From: Nocardia stercoris
Lineage (GTDB): Bacteria > Actinomycetota > Actinomycetes > Mycobacteriales > Mycobacteriaceae
Direction of reading: 5' to 3'
Length of the DNA: 64,000 bases
NCBI RefSeq assembly: GCF_003696265.1
Contig: NZ_RFFH01000007.1
Coordinates: 186,001-250,000, forward strand
The translations under genes were made by a program, and so were the position numbers. The notes beneath the pieces were generated by a model. That model had not been told where the DNA came from and did not search any database. It saw nothing but the letters and a program-made list of their open reading frames with translations. This document shows, one piece after another, positions 16,491-24,437 of this stretch. How positions within the stretch are numbered: the stretch's first letter is position 1; every line of letters starts with the position of its first letter.

Positions 16491-17834
16491 CTACGCCGGT
16501 ACCGCTACCTGCGCGAGCCGGTTCGCCGGGCGGTCCAGGCCGTAGTGGCCGCGCAGGGTGGTCGCGGTGTACTCGGTGCGAAACAGATTGCGCTGCTGAA
16601 GAATCGGCACGACCTCGGTCACGAAGCGCTCCAGGCCGGACGGGAGCACGGCCGGCATGATGTTGAATCCGTCCGCGGCGCCACCGGTGAACCACTCCTC
16701 GATCGCGTCGGCCACCTCGACAGCGGTGCCGGCGAAGGTCCGGTGACCGCGACCGCCGCCGAGGCGGGCGATCAGCTGTCGCAGCGTGAGGTGTTCGCGC
16801 CGAGCGAGATTCACGATCAGGGTGTAGCGGCTCTTGGCGCCCTCGATGCTGTCCTCGCCGGGCAGGTCGTCGGGCAGCTCGGAATCCAGATCCAGGTCCG
16901 CGACCGGCAGCCCGAACACGCGGGCGAGCTGGCCGACCGCGTACTCCGGTGAGATGAGCTGTTCCAGTCGATCTTCCAGCTCCCGCGCGTGTTCCGGTGT
17001 GTCACCGATGATCGGCACGATGCCCGGCAGGATCTTGATCGCGTCCGGGTCCCGGCCGAGTTCGGCGGCCCGCCGCTTCAGATCGGTGTAGAACTCGCGG
17101 GCGTCGACGAGGGTCTGCTGCGCGGTGAACACCGCTTCGGCGTACTGCGCGGCGAAGTTCTTGCCGTCCTCCGACGACCCCGCCTGCACCAGCACCGGAT
17201 ATCCCTGCGGTGAGCGCGGCACGTTCAACGCCCCCGCCACCCGGAAGAATTCGCCGTCGTGCCCGATCGGCCGCACCTTCGACGAGTCGGTGTGGATGCC
17301 GAGTTCCTTGTCGGCGACGATCGAATCGTCCTGCCAGCTGTCCCACAATTTGGTGGAGACCTCGACGAATTCCGCGGCCTTCGCGTACCGGCGGTGGTGT
17401 TCAGGTGCCGCGTCCAGCCCGAAATTGCGGGCGGCGTCGTCACCGGCCGTGGTGACGATGTTCCACCCGGCCCGGCCGTTGCTGACCCAGTCCACCGACG
17501 CGAACCGGCGGGCCAGGTTGTAGGGCTCGTTGTAGCTGGTGGAGGCGGTGGCGATCAGCCCGATCCGGCTGGTCTGCACGGCCACCGCGGTCAGGACCAC
17601 GGTCGGCTCGAGCGTGCCGGACGGCCGCCGGCCCGGGTCGCCGAACAGCGCCGGGGCGTCGGCGAAGAAGATCGAATCGAGTTTCCCGCGTTCGGCCAGC
17701 TGCGCGAGGCGGACGAAGTAATCGATGTCGACGTGCGCGTACGGGTCGCTCTCCGGCAGCCGCCAGGCCGCCTCGTGATGGCCCGCCGGCATCAGGAAGG
17801 CGTTCAAGTGCAATTGCTTTCGGGATTCGGGCAC
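16491..17834 (-). CDS. NtaA/SnaA/DszA-family FMN-dependent monooxygenase (fifth LLM enzyme)
   Basis: A 447-residue enzyme closely resembling the 12857 gene in architecture: 'LHLNAFLMPAGHHEAAWRLP' opening, 'GKLDSIFFADAPAL', 'ASTSYNEPYNLARRFASVDW', 'SNGRAGWNIVTTAGDDAARN' and 'SPQGYPVLVQAGSSEDGKNF' near residue 225. It needs externally supplied FMNH2. The GTG at 17834 is preceded on its strand by GAGGAG. It is transcribed divergently from the TauD-like dioxygenase, with a palindrome in the shared region, so both probably belong to the same sulfur-starvation response. C-S bond cleavage is the likely chemistry; substrate unknown. Confidence 0.92.
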   Translation of the reverse strand: MPESRKQLHLNAFLMPAGHHEAAWRLPESDPYAHVDIDYFVRLAQLAERGKLDSIFFADAPALFGDPGRRPSGTLEPTVVLTAVAVQTSRIGLIATASTSYNEPYNLARRFASVDWVSNGRAGWNIVTTAGDDAARNFGLDAAPEHHRRYAKAAEFVEVSTKLWDSWQDDSIVADKELGIHTDSSKVRPIGHDGEFFRVAGALNVPRSPQGYPVLVQAGSSEDGKNFAAQYAEAVFTAQQTLVDAREFYTDLKRRAAELGRDPDAIKILPGIVPIIGDTPEHARELEDRLEQLISPEYAVGQLARVFGLPVADLDLDSELPDDLPGEDSIEGAKSRYTLIVNLARREHLTLRQLIARLGGGRGHRTFAGTAVEVADAIEEWFTGGAADGFNIMPAVLPSGLERFVTEVVPILQQRNLFRTEYTATTLRGHYGLDRPANRLAQVAVPA

Positions 17835-17871
17835 GGCGCTGCTCCTCGGGTACGGCCAGGGGAATTACGAA

Positions 17872-17889
17872 TTAGCGCATCGACGCTAA
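17872..17889. promoter_or_regulatory. Palindrome in the divergent LLM/TauD promoter region
   Basis: TTAGCG-N6-CGCTAA, an exact 6-bp inverted repeat, lies 38 bases upstream of the minus-strand monooxygenase start. A second short palindrome, AGAAT-A-ATTCT, lies at 17976-17986 nearer the dioxygenase. Either could be an operator; no regulator for them is encoded intact in the island. Confidence 0.4.
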
Positions 17890-18053
17890 ACGACCGGAGA
17901 CAAACGGAGAATATTTGCGCGCACCGAGATTCGGAATCACTGAGCGACAGCATATTCGGCGATTTTCGCACTGTGAGAATAATTCTTGTCCGGAATTCCG
18001 CGGTGCCCCATCATCGACGCCAGCACTTCCGATCGAAGCGAAAGGCCGGGACC

Positions 18054-19049
18054 ATGACCGCCGTAGTCACCGCCGAATCCGTCACCGAAAACGATCTCCC
18101 GCAGGGTATTACCGTCCGCCGCGTCGCCGGCCACATCGGCGCCGAGATCGGCGGTGTCGACCTCGCCGCCGAGCTGGACGACACCGTGATCGCCGCCGTG
18201 CGCCGGGAACTGTTGCGGCACAAGGTGATCTTCTTCCGGGACCAGAACATCGGCCACGCCGAACAGATCGCCTTCGCCCGCCGTTTCGGCGAACTTACCC
18301 ACGCCCACCCGCACGAGGACGCCCCACCGGCCGAGTTCCCGGAGATCCTCACCATCGACCCGGTCCGCTACGAGCAGAAGTACGGCAAGGCCTTCCGCGA
18401 CGAATACCGCAAGCGCCAGTACACCTACTACTCGGGCTGGCACACCGATGTCACCGCCGCGGTGAACCCGCCGGCCGCCTCGCTGCTGCGCGCCGAGGTG
18501 GTCCCCGAGTTCGGTGGCGACACCACCTGGTCCAACCAGGTCGCCGCCTACGCGGGGCTGTCGGAACCGTTGCGCGCCTTCGTCGACGGCCTACGCGCCG
18601 AGCACCGCTTCCTGGCCGGCCAGGAGGCCGGCGACGAGAGCGACGAACTGTCGCGGCGGATCAAGGCGAACCTGCTGGTGTCGGTGCACCCCGTGGTGCG
18701 GGTGCACCCGGAGACCGAGGAGAAGGCGCTGTTCGTGAATCCCGGTTTCACCCACCGCATCGTCGACGTCTCGTCGGTGGAGAGCCGCAAGCTGCTGGAC
18801 CTGCTGTTCGAGCATCTGACCCAGCCGGAGTACACGGTCCGATTCCGTTGGCAGCCCGGCAGTGTGGCGTTCTGGGACAACCGGGCCACCACTCACCTGG
18901 GCCCGCAGGACCTCGGTCACCTGGACGTACAACGCACCCTGCACCGGGTGACCCTGATCGGCGACCGGCCGGTCGGACCCGACGGGTTCACCTCCGAGAT
19001 CGTCGCGGGCCAGGAGTTCCGCGCCACCGCCGACGTCAAGACCAACTGA
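18054..19049 (+). CDS. TauD/TfdA-family alpha-ketoglutarate-dependent dioxygenase
   Basis: A 331-residue non-heme Fe(II) dioxygenase. TauD relatives hydroxylate taurine, alkylsulfonates or alkylsulfates next to sulfur, releasing sulfite or sulfate. The facial triad is visible as HTD in 'YYSGWHTDVTA' near residue 130 and a distal histidine in 'QRTLHRVTLIGDRP' near 300, whose arginine binds 2-oxoglutarate. 'GSVAFWDNRATTHLG' near 275 is also typical. The ATG at 18054 follows AAAGG. Ssu-type transporter genes lie immediately downstream, after two hairpins. Sulfonate versus sulfate ester specificity cannot be told from sequence alone. Confidence 0.92.
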   Translation: MTAVVTAESVTENDLPQGITVRRVAGHIGAEIGGVDLAAELDDTVIAAVRRELLRHKVIFFRDQNIGHAEQIAFARRFGELTHAHPHEDAPPAEFPEILTIDPVRYEQKYGKAFRDEYRKRQYTYYSGWHTDVTAAVNPPAASLLRAEVVPEFGGDTTWSNQVAAYAGLSEPLRAFVDGLRAEHRFLAGQEAGDESDELSRRIKANLLVSVHPVVRVHPETEEKALFVNPGFTHRIVDVSSVESRKLLDLLFEHLTQPEYTVRFRWQPGSVAFWDNRATTHLGPQDLGHLDVQRTLHRVTLIGDRPVGPDGFTSEIVAGQEFRATADVKTN

Positions 19050-19056
19050 TCACCCC

Positions 19057-19111
19057 GGTGCGGGCGGCGACCGGGCCGCCCGCACCTCCCGGCGTCGCGC
19101 GTGTGCGCGAC
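19057..19111 (+). terminator. Two tandem stem-loops between dioxygenase and binding-protein genes
   Basis: First hairpin: GGTGCGGGCGGC (19057-19068) pairs perfectly with 19075-19086 around a 6-base loop. Second hairpin: GTCGCGC (19094-19100) pairs with GCGCGAC (19105-19111) around GTGT. Neither has a T-tract. They may attenuate or process the transcript so that the transporter genes are expressed at a different level from the dioxygenase. Confidence 0.55.
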
Positions 19112-19133
19112 CGGATTCACCGAAGGATTCCCG

Positions 19134-20186
19134 ATGACCCGCACCCGCCCCGCGCGCCGGACCGTCACCGCGCTCGCCGCCGCCGCAGTCGCTGTCGTGC
19201 TCGCCGCGTGCTCGTCCGGCTCGCACGGACCGACGCTGGCCGCGGACGCGCCGCTGCCGACCACCGTGCCGCCGGGCACCTCGCTGGCGCTGGCCTCCGC
19301 GCAGGGGACCCAGGACCTGCAGTTGAAGCTCTCGGGTCAGGCGGCGTCGCTGCCGTTCACCGTCTCGTCGTGGGCGAACCTCGCGCAGGGACCCGACATC
19401 ATCAACGCGTTCCGTTCGCATTCGCTCGATCTGGCCATCAATGCCGGCATCCCGCCCATCCAGTCCCACTTCCAGGGTGAGGACGCCAAGATCGTCGCGG
19501 TGAACCTGACCCGCAAGCCGAGCTACGTGTTCGCGACCAAGCCGCACAGCGACATTCGCACGCTCGCCGACTTCAAGGGCAAGAAGCTGGCCTTCTCGCA
19601 GGGGCAGGCCCAGGGTGTGGTGCTGCTGCGCGCGTTGAAAGAGGCGGGCCTGGATCCGAAGAAGGACGTGACGCTGGTGCCGCTGACCGGCGGGCAGTTC
19701 CTCACCGCGCTGCAGGCCGGTCAGGTCGACATCGCGCCGCTGGCGATCAGCCAGGTGCCCAGCTACCTCGGCCAGTACGGCAAGGACGGCGCGCACACCA
19801 TCGACACGGACGTGGTCGACCTGCTCAACGTGCTGTGGGCGCCGGCCGCGGTACTCGCCGACCCGGCCAAGGCCGCCGCGATCGCCGCCTACATCCCCGC
19901 CTGGGCCAAGGCCACCACCTGGCAGTACGAGCACCCCGACCAGTGGAACGACGAGTACTACGTGAAATCCCAAGGGCTGACCGCGGATCAGGGCCGGGGG
20001 ATCATCGCGTTGAGCAACAAGCCGCTGCTGCCGTCGTCCTGGGCCGAGGCGATCAAGTGGGAGCAGGAGACCGTCGATCTGCTCGCCGCGGGCGGTTTCG
20101 TCACCGGGTTCAAGGCCGACGACCTGTTCGACCACCGGTTCGAGCCGCTCGCCGCGGCCGCCGTCACCGACGAGTATCGGAGCTGA
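19134..20186 (+). CDS. ABC transporter substrate-binding lipoprotein, sulfonate type (SsuA/TauA-like)
   Basis: A 350-residue receptor with an Arg-rich N-terminus, hydrophobic core and lipobox LAAC (Cys26). The mature domain resembles SsuA/NrtA receptors: 'DIINAFRSHSLDLAINAGIP', 'KPHSDIRTLADFKGKKLAFSQG' split near residues 138-159, and 'LLRALKEAGLDPKKDVTLVPL' in the second lobe. The ATG at 19134 was chosen because GAAGGA lies 6 bases upstream; an in-frame GTG at 19101 sits inside a hairpin. It is followed by a matching permease and ATPase. Aliphatic sulfonates are the likely cargo. Confidence 0.9.
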   Translation: MTRTRPARRTVTALAAAAVAVVLAACSSGSHGPTLAADAPLPTTVPPGTSLALASAQGTQDLQLKLSGQAASLPFTVSSWANLAQGPDIINAFRSHSLDLAINAGIPPIQSHFQGEDAKIVAVNLTRKPSYVFATKPHSDIRTLADFKGKKLAFSQGQAQGVVLLRALKEAGLDPKKDVTLVPLTGGQFLTALQAGQVDIAPLAISQVPSYLGQYGKDGAHTIDTDVVDLLNVLWAPAAVLADPAKAAAIAAYIPAWAKATTWQYEHPDQWNDEYYVKSQGLTADQGRGIIALSNKPLLPSSWAEAIKWEQETVDLLAAGGFVTGFKADDLFDHRFEPLAAAAVTDEYRS

Positions 20187-20188
20187 CC

Positions 20189-21043
20189 ATGACTCTCGCT
20201 CTTCCCCGTCCGGTCCTACCGCTCGCGGCACGCCGCGGCGTCGAGGAGCAAGCGCAGGCTCCCCGCGCCCGCCGGCTCGGCCCGGGCCGGCGCATTCCCG
20301 GCAGCAATCTGCTGGGCCCGGTGACCGTGGTGGCGATCTGGTCGATCGCCTCGGCCACCGGCGCATTGGACCCGCGGATCCTGCCGAGCCCGTGGGCGGT
20401 GCTGCAGACCGCGGGGCATCTGTGGTCCGACGGCACCCTGGCCACCGATATCCAATCCTCGCTGTGGCGAGCCGGGCAGGGCCTGGCGCTCGGCCTGGCC
20501 CTGGGTGTGGTGCTCGCGCTGCTGGCCGGATTGTCGCGCTGGGGTGAGGCTTTCATCGACGGGACCGTGCAGCTGTACCGGTCGATCCCGCCGCTGGGGC
20601 TGATTCCGCTGTTCATCCTGTGGCTGGGGATCGGCGAGGACTTCAAGATCGCGATCATCGCGCTGGTGGTCTACATCCCGATCTATCTGAACCTGCAGTC
20701 CGCGCTCACCGGAATCGATTCGCGCTTCGTCGAATTGGCCGAGGTACTGGGTCAGAACCGGTGGCAGTTCATCCGGCACGTGGTGTTGCCGGGCGCGCTG
20801 CCCGGGTTCTTCGTCGGGCTGCGGCTCGCGGTCACCGCCTCCTGGCTGGGTCTCGTCGTGCTCGAACAGATCAACGCCACCAGCGGCCTGGGGTACATGA
20901 TGTTCCAGGCCCAGAACTACGGCCGCACCGACGTCATCGCGGTCGGCCTGCTCATCTACGGCACCTTCGGCTTCGTCTCCGATCTCGTGGTGCGCCTGAT
21001 CGAACGGAGGGCCCTCGCATGGCGACGCTCACTGAGCAACTGA
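20189..21043 (+). CDS. ABC transporter permease, SsuC/TauC type
   Basis: A 284-residue permease with about six membrane segments. The family motifs 'PSPWAVLQTAGHLW', 'YRSIPPLGLIPLFILWLGIG' and the EAA loop 'FVELAEVLGQNRWQFIRHVV' near residues 177-196 are clear. The ATG at 20189 is 2 bases after the binding-protein stop. Its 3' end overlaps the ATPase gene by 25 bases, so expression is coupled. A long Arg/Pro-rich cytoplasmic N-terminus (about 40 residues) precedes the first helix. Confidence 0.92.
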   Translation: MTLALPRPVLPLAARRGVEEQAQAPRARRLGPGRRIPGSNLLGPVTVVAIWSIASATGALDPRILPSPWAVLQTAGHLWSDGTLATDIQSSLWRAGQGLALGLALGVVLALLAGLSRWGEAFIDGTVQLYRSIPPLGLIPLFILWLGIGEDFKIAIIALVVYIPIYLNLQSALTGIDSRFVELAEVLGQNRWQFIRHVVLPGALPGFFVGLRLAVTASWLGLVVLEQINATSGLGYMMFQAQNYGRTDVIAVGLLIYGTFGFVSDLVVRLIERRALAWRRSLSN

Positions 21044-21774
21044 CCACCCCGCAGCAGTCCGGTGCCGCGGTGCGGATCGAGAACCTCACCCGCTCCTACG
21101 GTTCCCGCGTCGTCCTCGACGACCTGACCCTCGACATCGCGGCCGGACAGTTCGTGGCGCTGTTGGGCCGCAGCGGATCCGGCAAGAGCACCCTGCTGCG
21201 TGCGCTGGCCGGACTCGACCACGACGTGCGCGGCGACGGCCGGCTCTCCGTGCCGGCCCGCGTCTCGGTGGCCTTCCAGGACTCGCGGCTGCTGCCGTGG
21301 AAACGCTTGGCCGACAACGTGATCCTGGGTTCACCGGGCGGCGCGGACGCGAAGCGCCGGGCGAGCGAGGTGATCGCCGAGGTGGGGCTCGGCGGCCGGG
21401 AACGGGCCTGGCCCAACCAGTTGTCCGGTGGCGAACAGCAGCGCGCGGCCCTGGCCCGCGCCCTGGTCAACGAACCCGAACTGCTGCTGGCCGACGAACC
21501 GTTCGGCGCGCTGGACGCGCTGACCCGGATCCGGATGCACGAGCTGCTGCGCGATCTGGTGCAGCGGCATCGGCCCGCGGTGCTGCTGGTCACCCACGAC
21601 GTCGACGAGGCGATCGTGCTCGCCGACCGGGTGGTGGTGCTCGACAGCGGCGTGATCAGCCAGGACGTCACCATCGACCTGCCGCATCCGCGCGCGTACG
21701 GCGACCCGCAGCTGGCCGGCTACCGGCAGCGCCTGCTCGCCGCGCTGGGCGTGCGGCCCGGAACGCGGGAGTAA
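21019..21774 (+). CDS. ABC transporter ATPase, SsuB/TauB type
   Basis: A 251-residue nucleotide-binding subunit. Walker A GRSGSGKST is near residue 50, the Q-loop is in 'VAFQDSRLLPWKRL', the signature LSGGEQQRA is near 135, and Walker B is in 'LLLADEPFGALDALTR'. 'FQDSRLLPW' and 'LLVTHDVDEAIVLADR' are specific to the nitrate/sulfonate/taurine importer branch. CGGAGGG precedes the ATG at 21019, which lies inside the permease gene. It completes the second importer of the island. Confidence 0.93.
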   Translation: MATLTEQLTTPQQSGAAVRIENLTRSYGSRVVLDDLTLDIAAGQFVALLGRSGSGKSTLLRALAGLDHDVRGDGRLSVPARVSVAFQDSRLLPWKRLADNVILGSPGGADAKRRASEVIAEVGLGGRERAWPNQLSGGEQQRAALARALVNEPELLLADEPFGALDALTRIRMHELLRDLVQRHRPAVLLVTHDVDEAIVLADRVVVLDSGVISQDVTIDLPHPRAYGDPQLAGYRQRLLAALGVRPGTRE

Positions 21775-21850
21775 CCGCACAGCGATCTCACAGCCGGCCC
21801 GAAGCACATCCACCCGAAAGCGCCAGGTGAGGCGCTCTAGGATCGGGGTG

Positions 21851-21869
21851 CTGCTCCTCCGCGGAGCAG
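21851..21869 (+). terminator. Stem-loop after the sulfonate transporter operon
   Basis: CTGCTCC-TCCGC-GGAGCAG forms a 7-bp stem with a 5-base loop, 76 bases after the ATPase stop and 63 bases before the DUF2231 gene. It could end the transporter transcript or be part of the next leader. Confidence 0.4.
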
Positions 21870-21932
21870 AGCTTCGGGCCGGATCCGATTCGTCGTCGAC
21901 CTCCCGATATCGCCCGACCGTCGAGGAGACCG

Positions 21933-22427
21933 ATGACCACGTTCAACACCCTGCCGGCCCACATTCTGCTGGTGCATCTCATCGTGGTCCTCGCGCCGCT
22001 GACCGCTGTCCTCGCGATCGTGTGCGCCCTGTGGCCCGCCGCCCGCAAGGGACACCTGGTGTGGCTCACCTTGATTCTCGCGGTGCTCACCACTGTGCTG
22101 ACCCCGATCACCACCCACGCCGGCGAATGGCTGTACAACCTGCGGCGCAGCGTCACCCCGATCCTGCGCGAGCACGCCGACCGCGGCGACACGATGATCT
22201 GGTTCTCCCTCGCGCTGCTGGTTGTGGCCGCCGCCCTCGCCGGGCTGAACGTCGCCGAACGCCGCGGCAAGGCTCTGCACCGGCTGGTGCCGATCGCGGT
22301 GGCCGTGCTCGCCGTGGTGGTCGGCGTGGCCTCGATCGTGCAGGTGTACCGCATCGGAGACAGTGGCGCACAGTCGGTCTGGGGCAACGAGATCTCGCAC
22401 CTGCAGAACCCGCAACCGCACAACTAG
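21933..22427 (+). CDS. DUF2231-like four-helix membrane protein
   Basis: A 164-residue integral membrane protein with hydrophobic segments at about 9-34, 41-60, 87-106 and 116-138. Histidines lie at helix ends (10, 15, 62, 81), as in the DUF2231 family, whose members are predicted to bind heme or to sit in redox membrane complexes; this has not been proven. Segments 'LPAHILLVHLIVVLAPLTAV' and 'TTHAGEWLYNL' support the call. A 54-residue membrane protein gene follows 9 bases after its stop and is likely co-transcribed. Confidence 0.7.
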   Translation: MTTFNTLPAHILLVHLIVVLAPLTAVLAIVCALWPAARKGHLVWLTLILAVLTTVLTPITTHAGEWLYNLRRSVTPILREHADRGDTMIWFSLALLVVAAALAGLNVAERRGKALHRLVPIAVAVLAVVVGVASIVQVYRIGDSGAQSVWGNEISHLQNPQPHN

Positions 22428-22436
22428 GGACGGATC

Positions 22437-22601
22437 ATGACCCGGCAGATGGTGCTCGTGTGCTGTGTGATCGCGATGATCGCCGTCATCGTCGGTGTGG
22501 ACGCGGCGTTCTTCCGTCAGCACTTCTGGGAGCGGCTGATGGTGAACATCGGCATCGTCCTGGTGGTCGGTGCGTTCGTCCTGCGCTTCGTGCGCAAGTG
22601 A
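22437..22601 (+). CDS. Small two-helix membrane protein
   Basis: A 54-residue reading frame beginning MTRQMVLVCCVIAMIAVI and ending VLRFVRK. It has two hydrophobic stretches (about 5-23 and 35-50) separated by a short polar turn with His and Trp. GGGACGG lies just upstream of the ATG, and the frame starts 9 bases after the DUF2231 stop. Its composition is unlike the Arg-rich shadow frames around it. I do not recognise the family; likely an accessory subunit of the DUF2231 protein. Confidence 0.65.
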   Translation: MTRQMVLVCCVIAMIAVIVGVDAAFFRQHFWERLMVNIGIVLVVGAFVLRFVRK

Positions 22602-22604
22602 GCT

Positions 22605-23300
22605 TCAACGCTGCGGCTGGACGGAGATCTCGACGCAGCACTCGCCCGGGACGGGCACCAGCTCGGCGTGGATCGCGTCGGCGTCCAGACCGTGCACCAG
22701 ACCGGCCACATAGGCGTAGTTGAGCCCGCACACCAGTTCCGGTGCCTGCGTGGCCAGCGGGTGGAACGGGCAGTTGCGCAGCCGAAGACAGGTGTCGTCG
22801 GTCTTGGCGGGCTCGAACCCCTGCTGGTCGAGTGTGTTCGCCACGATGCTGAGGGCGCGTTCGGCGCCGACCCGGTCGGTGTGCAGTTGCTCGCGCAGTT
22901 CCCGCCCGGTGCGGATGCCCTCGTCGGCGGCCACCCGGACCGTGGCGTCGCGGGCGTTCTCGTCACCCGATTCGGTGAGTACCGCCTGCATGAGGATCCG
23001 GGCCAGCAGGTCGTGGCGGCGTTCGGGCAGGCTCACCTGCACCTCGGTGTCGGTGGGCTCGTACACCCGGGAGGCGGGCCCGACCGGCCGGAGACCGACG
23101 TGCTCGTAGCGGGCCTGCAGCAGACCGGCTTCGACCAGACGGTCGAGATGGAAGGCGGCGAGCTCGAGGGAGATCCCGGCGTACTCGGCGACCTCGTCCC
23201 GAGTCATGGGACGGGCGAGCCGGCGGGCGAATCGGTACATGCCACGTCGTAGCTCGTTGCCGAGCGCGGCGACAGCGCTGATGGCCGCATCATCGGTCAC
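22605..23300 (-). CDS. Winged-helix regulator with C-terminal cysteine motif (COG2345 type)
   Basis: A 231-residue regulator. The N-terminal winged helix reads 'TRDEVAEYAGISLELAAFHL' near residues 33-52. The C-terminal half carries the conserved cysteines of the COG2345 (SufR-like) group: Cys171, 'NCPFHPLA' Cys177, 'LVCGLNYA' Cys191 and 'GECCVEI' Cys221-222. In SufR such cysteines hold an iron-sulfur cluster, so redox or Fe-S sensing is plausible but not shown here. The GTG at 23300 fits the family's usual N-terminus. It is divergent from a DUF2231 gene, with inverted repeats between them. Confidence 0.8.
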   Translation of the reverse strand: MTDDAAISAVAALGNELRRGMYRFARRLARPMTRDEVAEYAGISLELAAFHLDRLVEAGLLQARYEHVGLRPVGPASRVYEPTDTEVQVSLPERRHDLLARILMQAVLTESGDENARDATVRVAADEGIRTGRELREQLHTDRVGAERALSIVANTLDQQGFEPAKTDDTCLRLRNCPFHPLATQAPELVCGLNYAYVAGLVHGLDADAIHAELVPVPGECCVEISVQPQR

Positions 23301-23305
23301 AGATC

Positions 23306-23341
23306 CACAATAACGCCGTTTGTGTCGTTCGGAAGCGAACG
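23306..23341. promoter_or_regulatory. Two inverted repeats upstream of the COG2345 regulator
   Basis: CACAA-N9-TTGTG (23306-23324) is followed by CGTTCG-GAAG-CGAACG (23326-23341). Both are exact and lie just upstream of the regulator's GTG start in the region shared with the divergent DUF2231 gene. They are candidate operators for autoregulation and for control of the neighbour. Confidence 0.45.
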
Positions 23342-23396
23342 GGTAATCCGGAGGTGTGCCGATATTCGACCGACCGGTCACGCGGCGGTGGTCGTC

Positions 23397-23912
23397 GTGA
23401 CCGATGCGATGCGTCCGGCCAAACACCCGGTCAGCGCGGCTTTGGCCGGGCCGTACGGCCATCCGTTCCATCCGATCCTGGTGACCGTGCCGATCGGGGC
23501 GTGGGTGGCGAGTGTGGTGTTCGACCTCGCCTCGCACGTGGCCGGCGACGACGCCGCGTACCTCGCCCACGGCGCGCAATGGCTGATCGCCATCGGAGTG
23601 CTCGGGGCGCTCGCGGCGGCGACGGTCGGGTTCCTCGACCTGTTCACCATCCCGGCGGGTACGCCCGCATTCCGGACCGGGCTGGTCCACATGACGTTGA
23701 ACCTGGCCGTCACCGTGGCGTTCGCCCTCGATTTCTGGTGGCGAGCCGCGGGGACCGATACCGGGCGCGCGGTCCCGGCCGGCCCGCTGGTTCTGTCGAT
23801 CGTCGCGTTGGCGGTGCTGGGGGTCTCGGGTTATCTCGGCGGCAAACTCGCGTACCGGTACGGCGTGCGGGTCGCGGACGAGACCACCCAGGCCACCGGC
23901 TTCCGTCGCTGA
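23397..23912 (+). CDS. DUF2231 membrane protein
   Basis: A 171-residue integral membrane protein with textbook DUF2231 features: 'GHPFHPILVTVPIGAWVAS' near residue 21, 'GFLDLFTIP', 'GLVHMTLNLAV' and the C-terminal 'GYLGGKLAYRYGVRV'. Four membrane helices and histidines at their ends are consistent with predicted heme or cofactor binding, which is unproven. The start is uncertain: GTG 23397, ATG 23409 and an upstream GTG are all in frame, none with a strong ribosome-binding site. A gene for another small membrane protein follows at 23948. Confidence 0.82.
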   Translation: MTDAMRPAKHPVSAALAGPYGHPFHPILVTVPIGAWVASVVFDLASHVAGDDAAYLAHGAQWLIAIGVLGALAAATVGFLDLFTIPAGTPAFRTGLVHMTLNLAVTVAFALDFWWRAAGTDTGRAVPAGPLVLSIVALAVLGVSGYLGGKLAYRYGVRVADETTQATGFRR

Positions 23913-23947
23913 ATTCCCTTTCTCCCCTTCCTCATTCAGGAGTCATC

Positions 23948-24379
23948 ATGGGCATCGCGGCTCTCGTCCTCTGGTTGCTCACCGCAGTCGGCGGATTCGT
24001 CCTGCTCGGTACCTGGATCGCCAAAGGCGGCGCGCACCAGCCCACCAACAGCCATCTGCCGCCCGCGGTGGTGTTCGGGCACTTCCTGCTGGCGGTGGTC
24101 GGGCTGATCCTGTGGATCATCTACCTCGCGGTCGACACGCGGGCCCTGGCGTGGATCTCGTTCGTCCTGCTCCTGCTGGTCGCGGTGCTCGGGCTGGGGA
24201 TGTTCGTGCGCTGGCTGCCGGTCTACCGCGCCCGGGTCGAGGTCGACAGCGGCCCGCTGACCGCGACCTCACCTCCGGCCGAACGGAACTTCCCGGTCAT
24301 GATCGTCGCCGGTCACGGCGTCTTCGCGGTCACCACAGTCGTGCTCGTCTTCCTCGCCGCGCTCGGCGTCGGGAGCTGA
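23948..24379 (+). CDS. Four-helix membrane protein of unknown function
   Basis: A 143-residue protein with hydrophobic segments at about 2-24, 40-62, 67-88 and 118-140. A soluble loop of about 25 residues precedes the last helix. Histidines at 'GAHQPTNSHLPP', 'GHFLL' and 'GHGVFAV' lie near membrane edges. AGGAG stands 6 bases before the ATG, 35 bases after the DUF2231 stop, so the two genes are probably co-expressed. I do not recognise a named family. Confidence 0.75.
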   Translation: MGIAALVLWLLTAVGGFVLLGTWIAKGGAHQPTNSHLPPAVVFGHFLLAVVGLILWIIYLAVDTRALAWISFVLLLLVAVLGLGMFVRWLPVYRARVEVDSGPLTATSPPAERNFPVMIVAGHGVFAVTTVVLVFLAALGVGS

Positions 24380-24390
24380 GTGGGAGCTGG

Positions 24391-24428
24391 GCTCTCGAAT
24401 CCGCAGGGGTGCACACGGATTCGAGAGC
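24391..24428. terminator. Bidirectional terminator between convergent genes
   Basis: GCTCTCGAATCCG (24391-24403) pairs exactly with 24416-24428 around a 12-base loop. It occupies the gap between the membrane-protein stop (24379) and the thiolase stop (24438), so it can serve both strands. Confidence 0.8.
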
Positions 24429-24437
24429 CGTGGCCGG

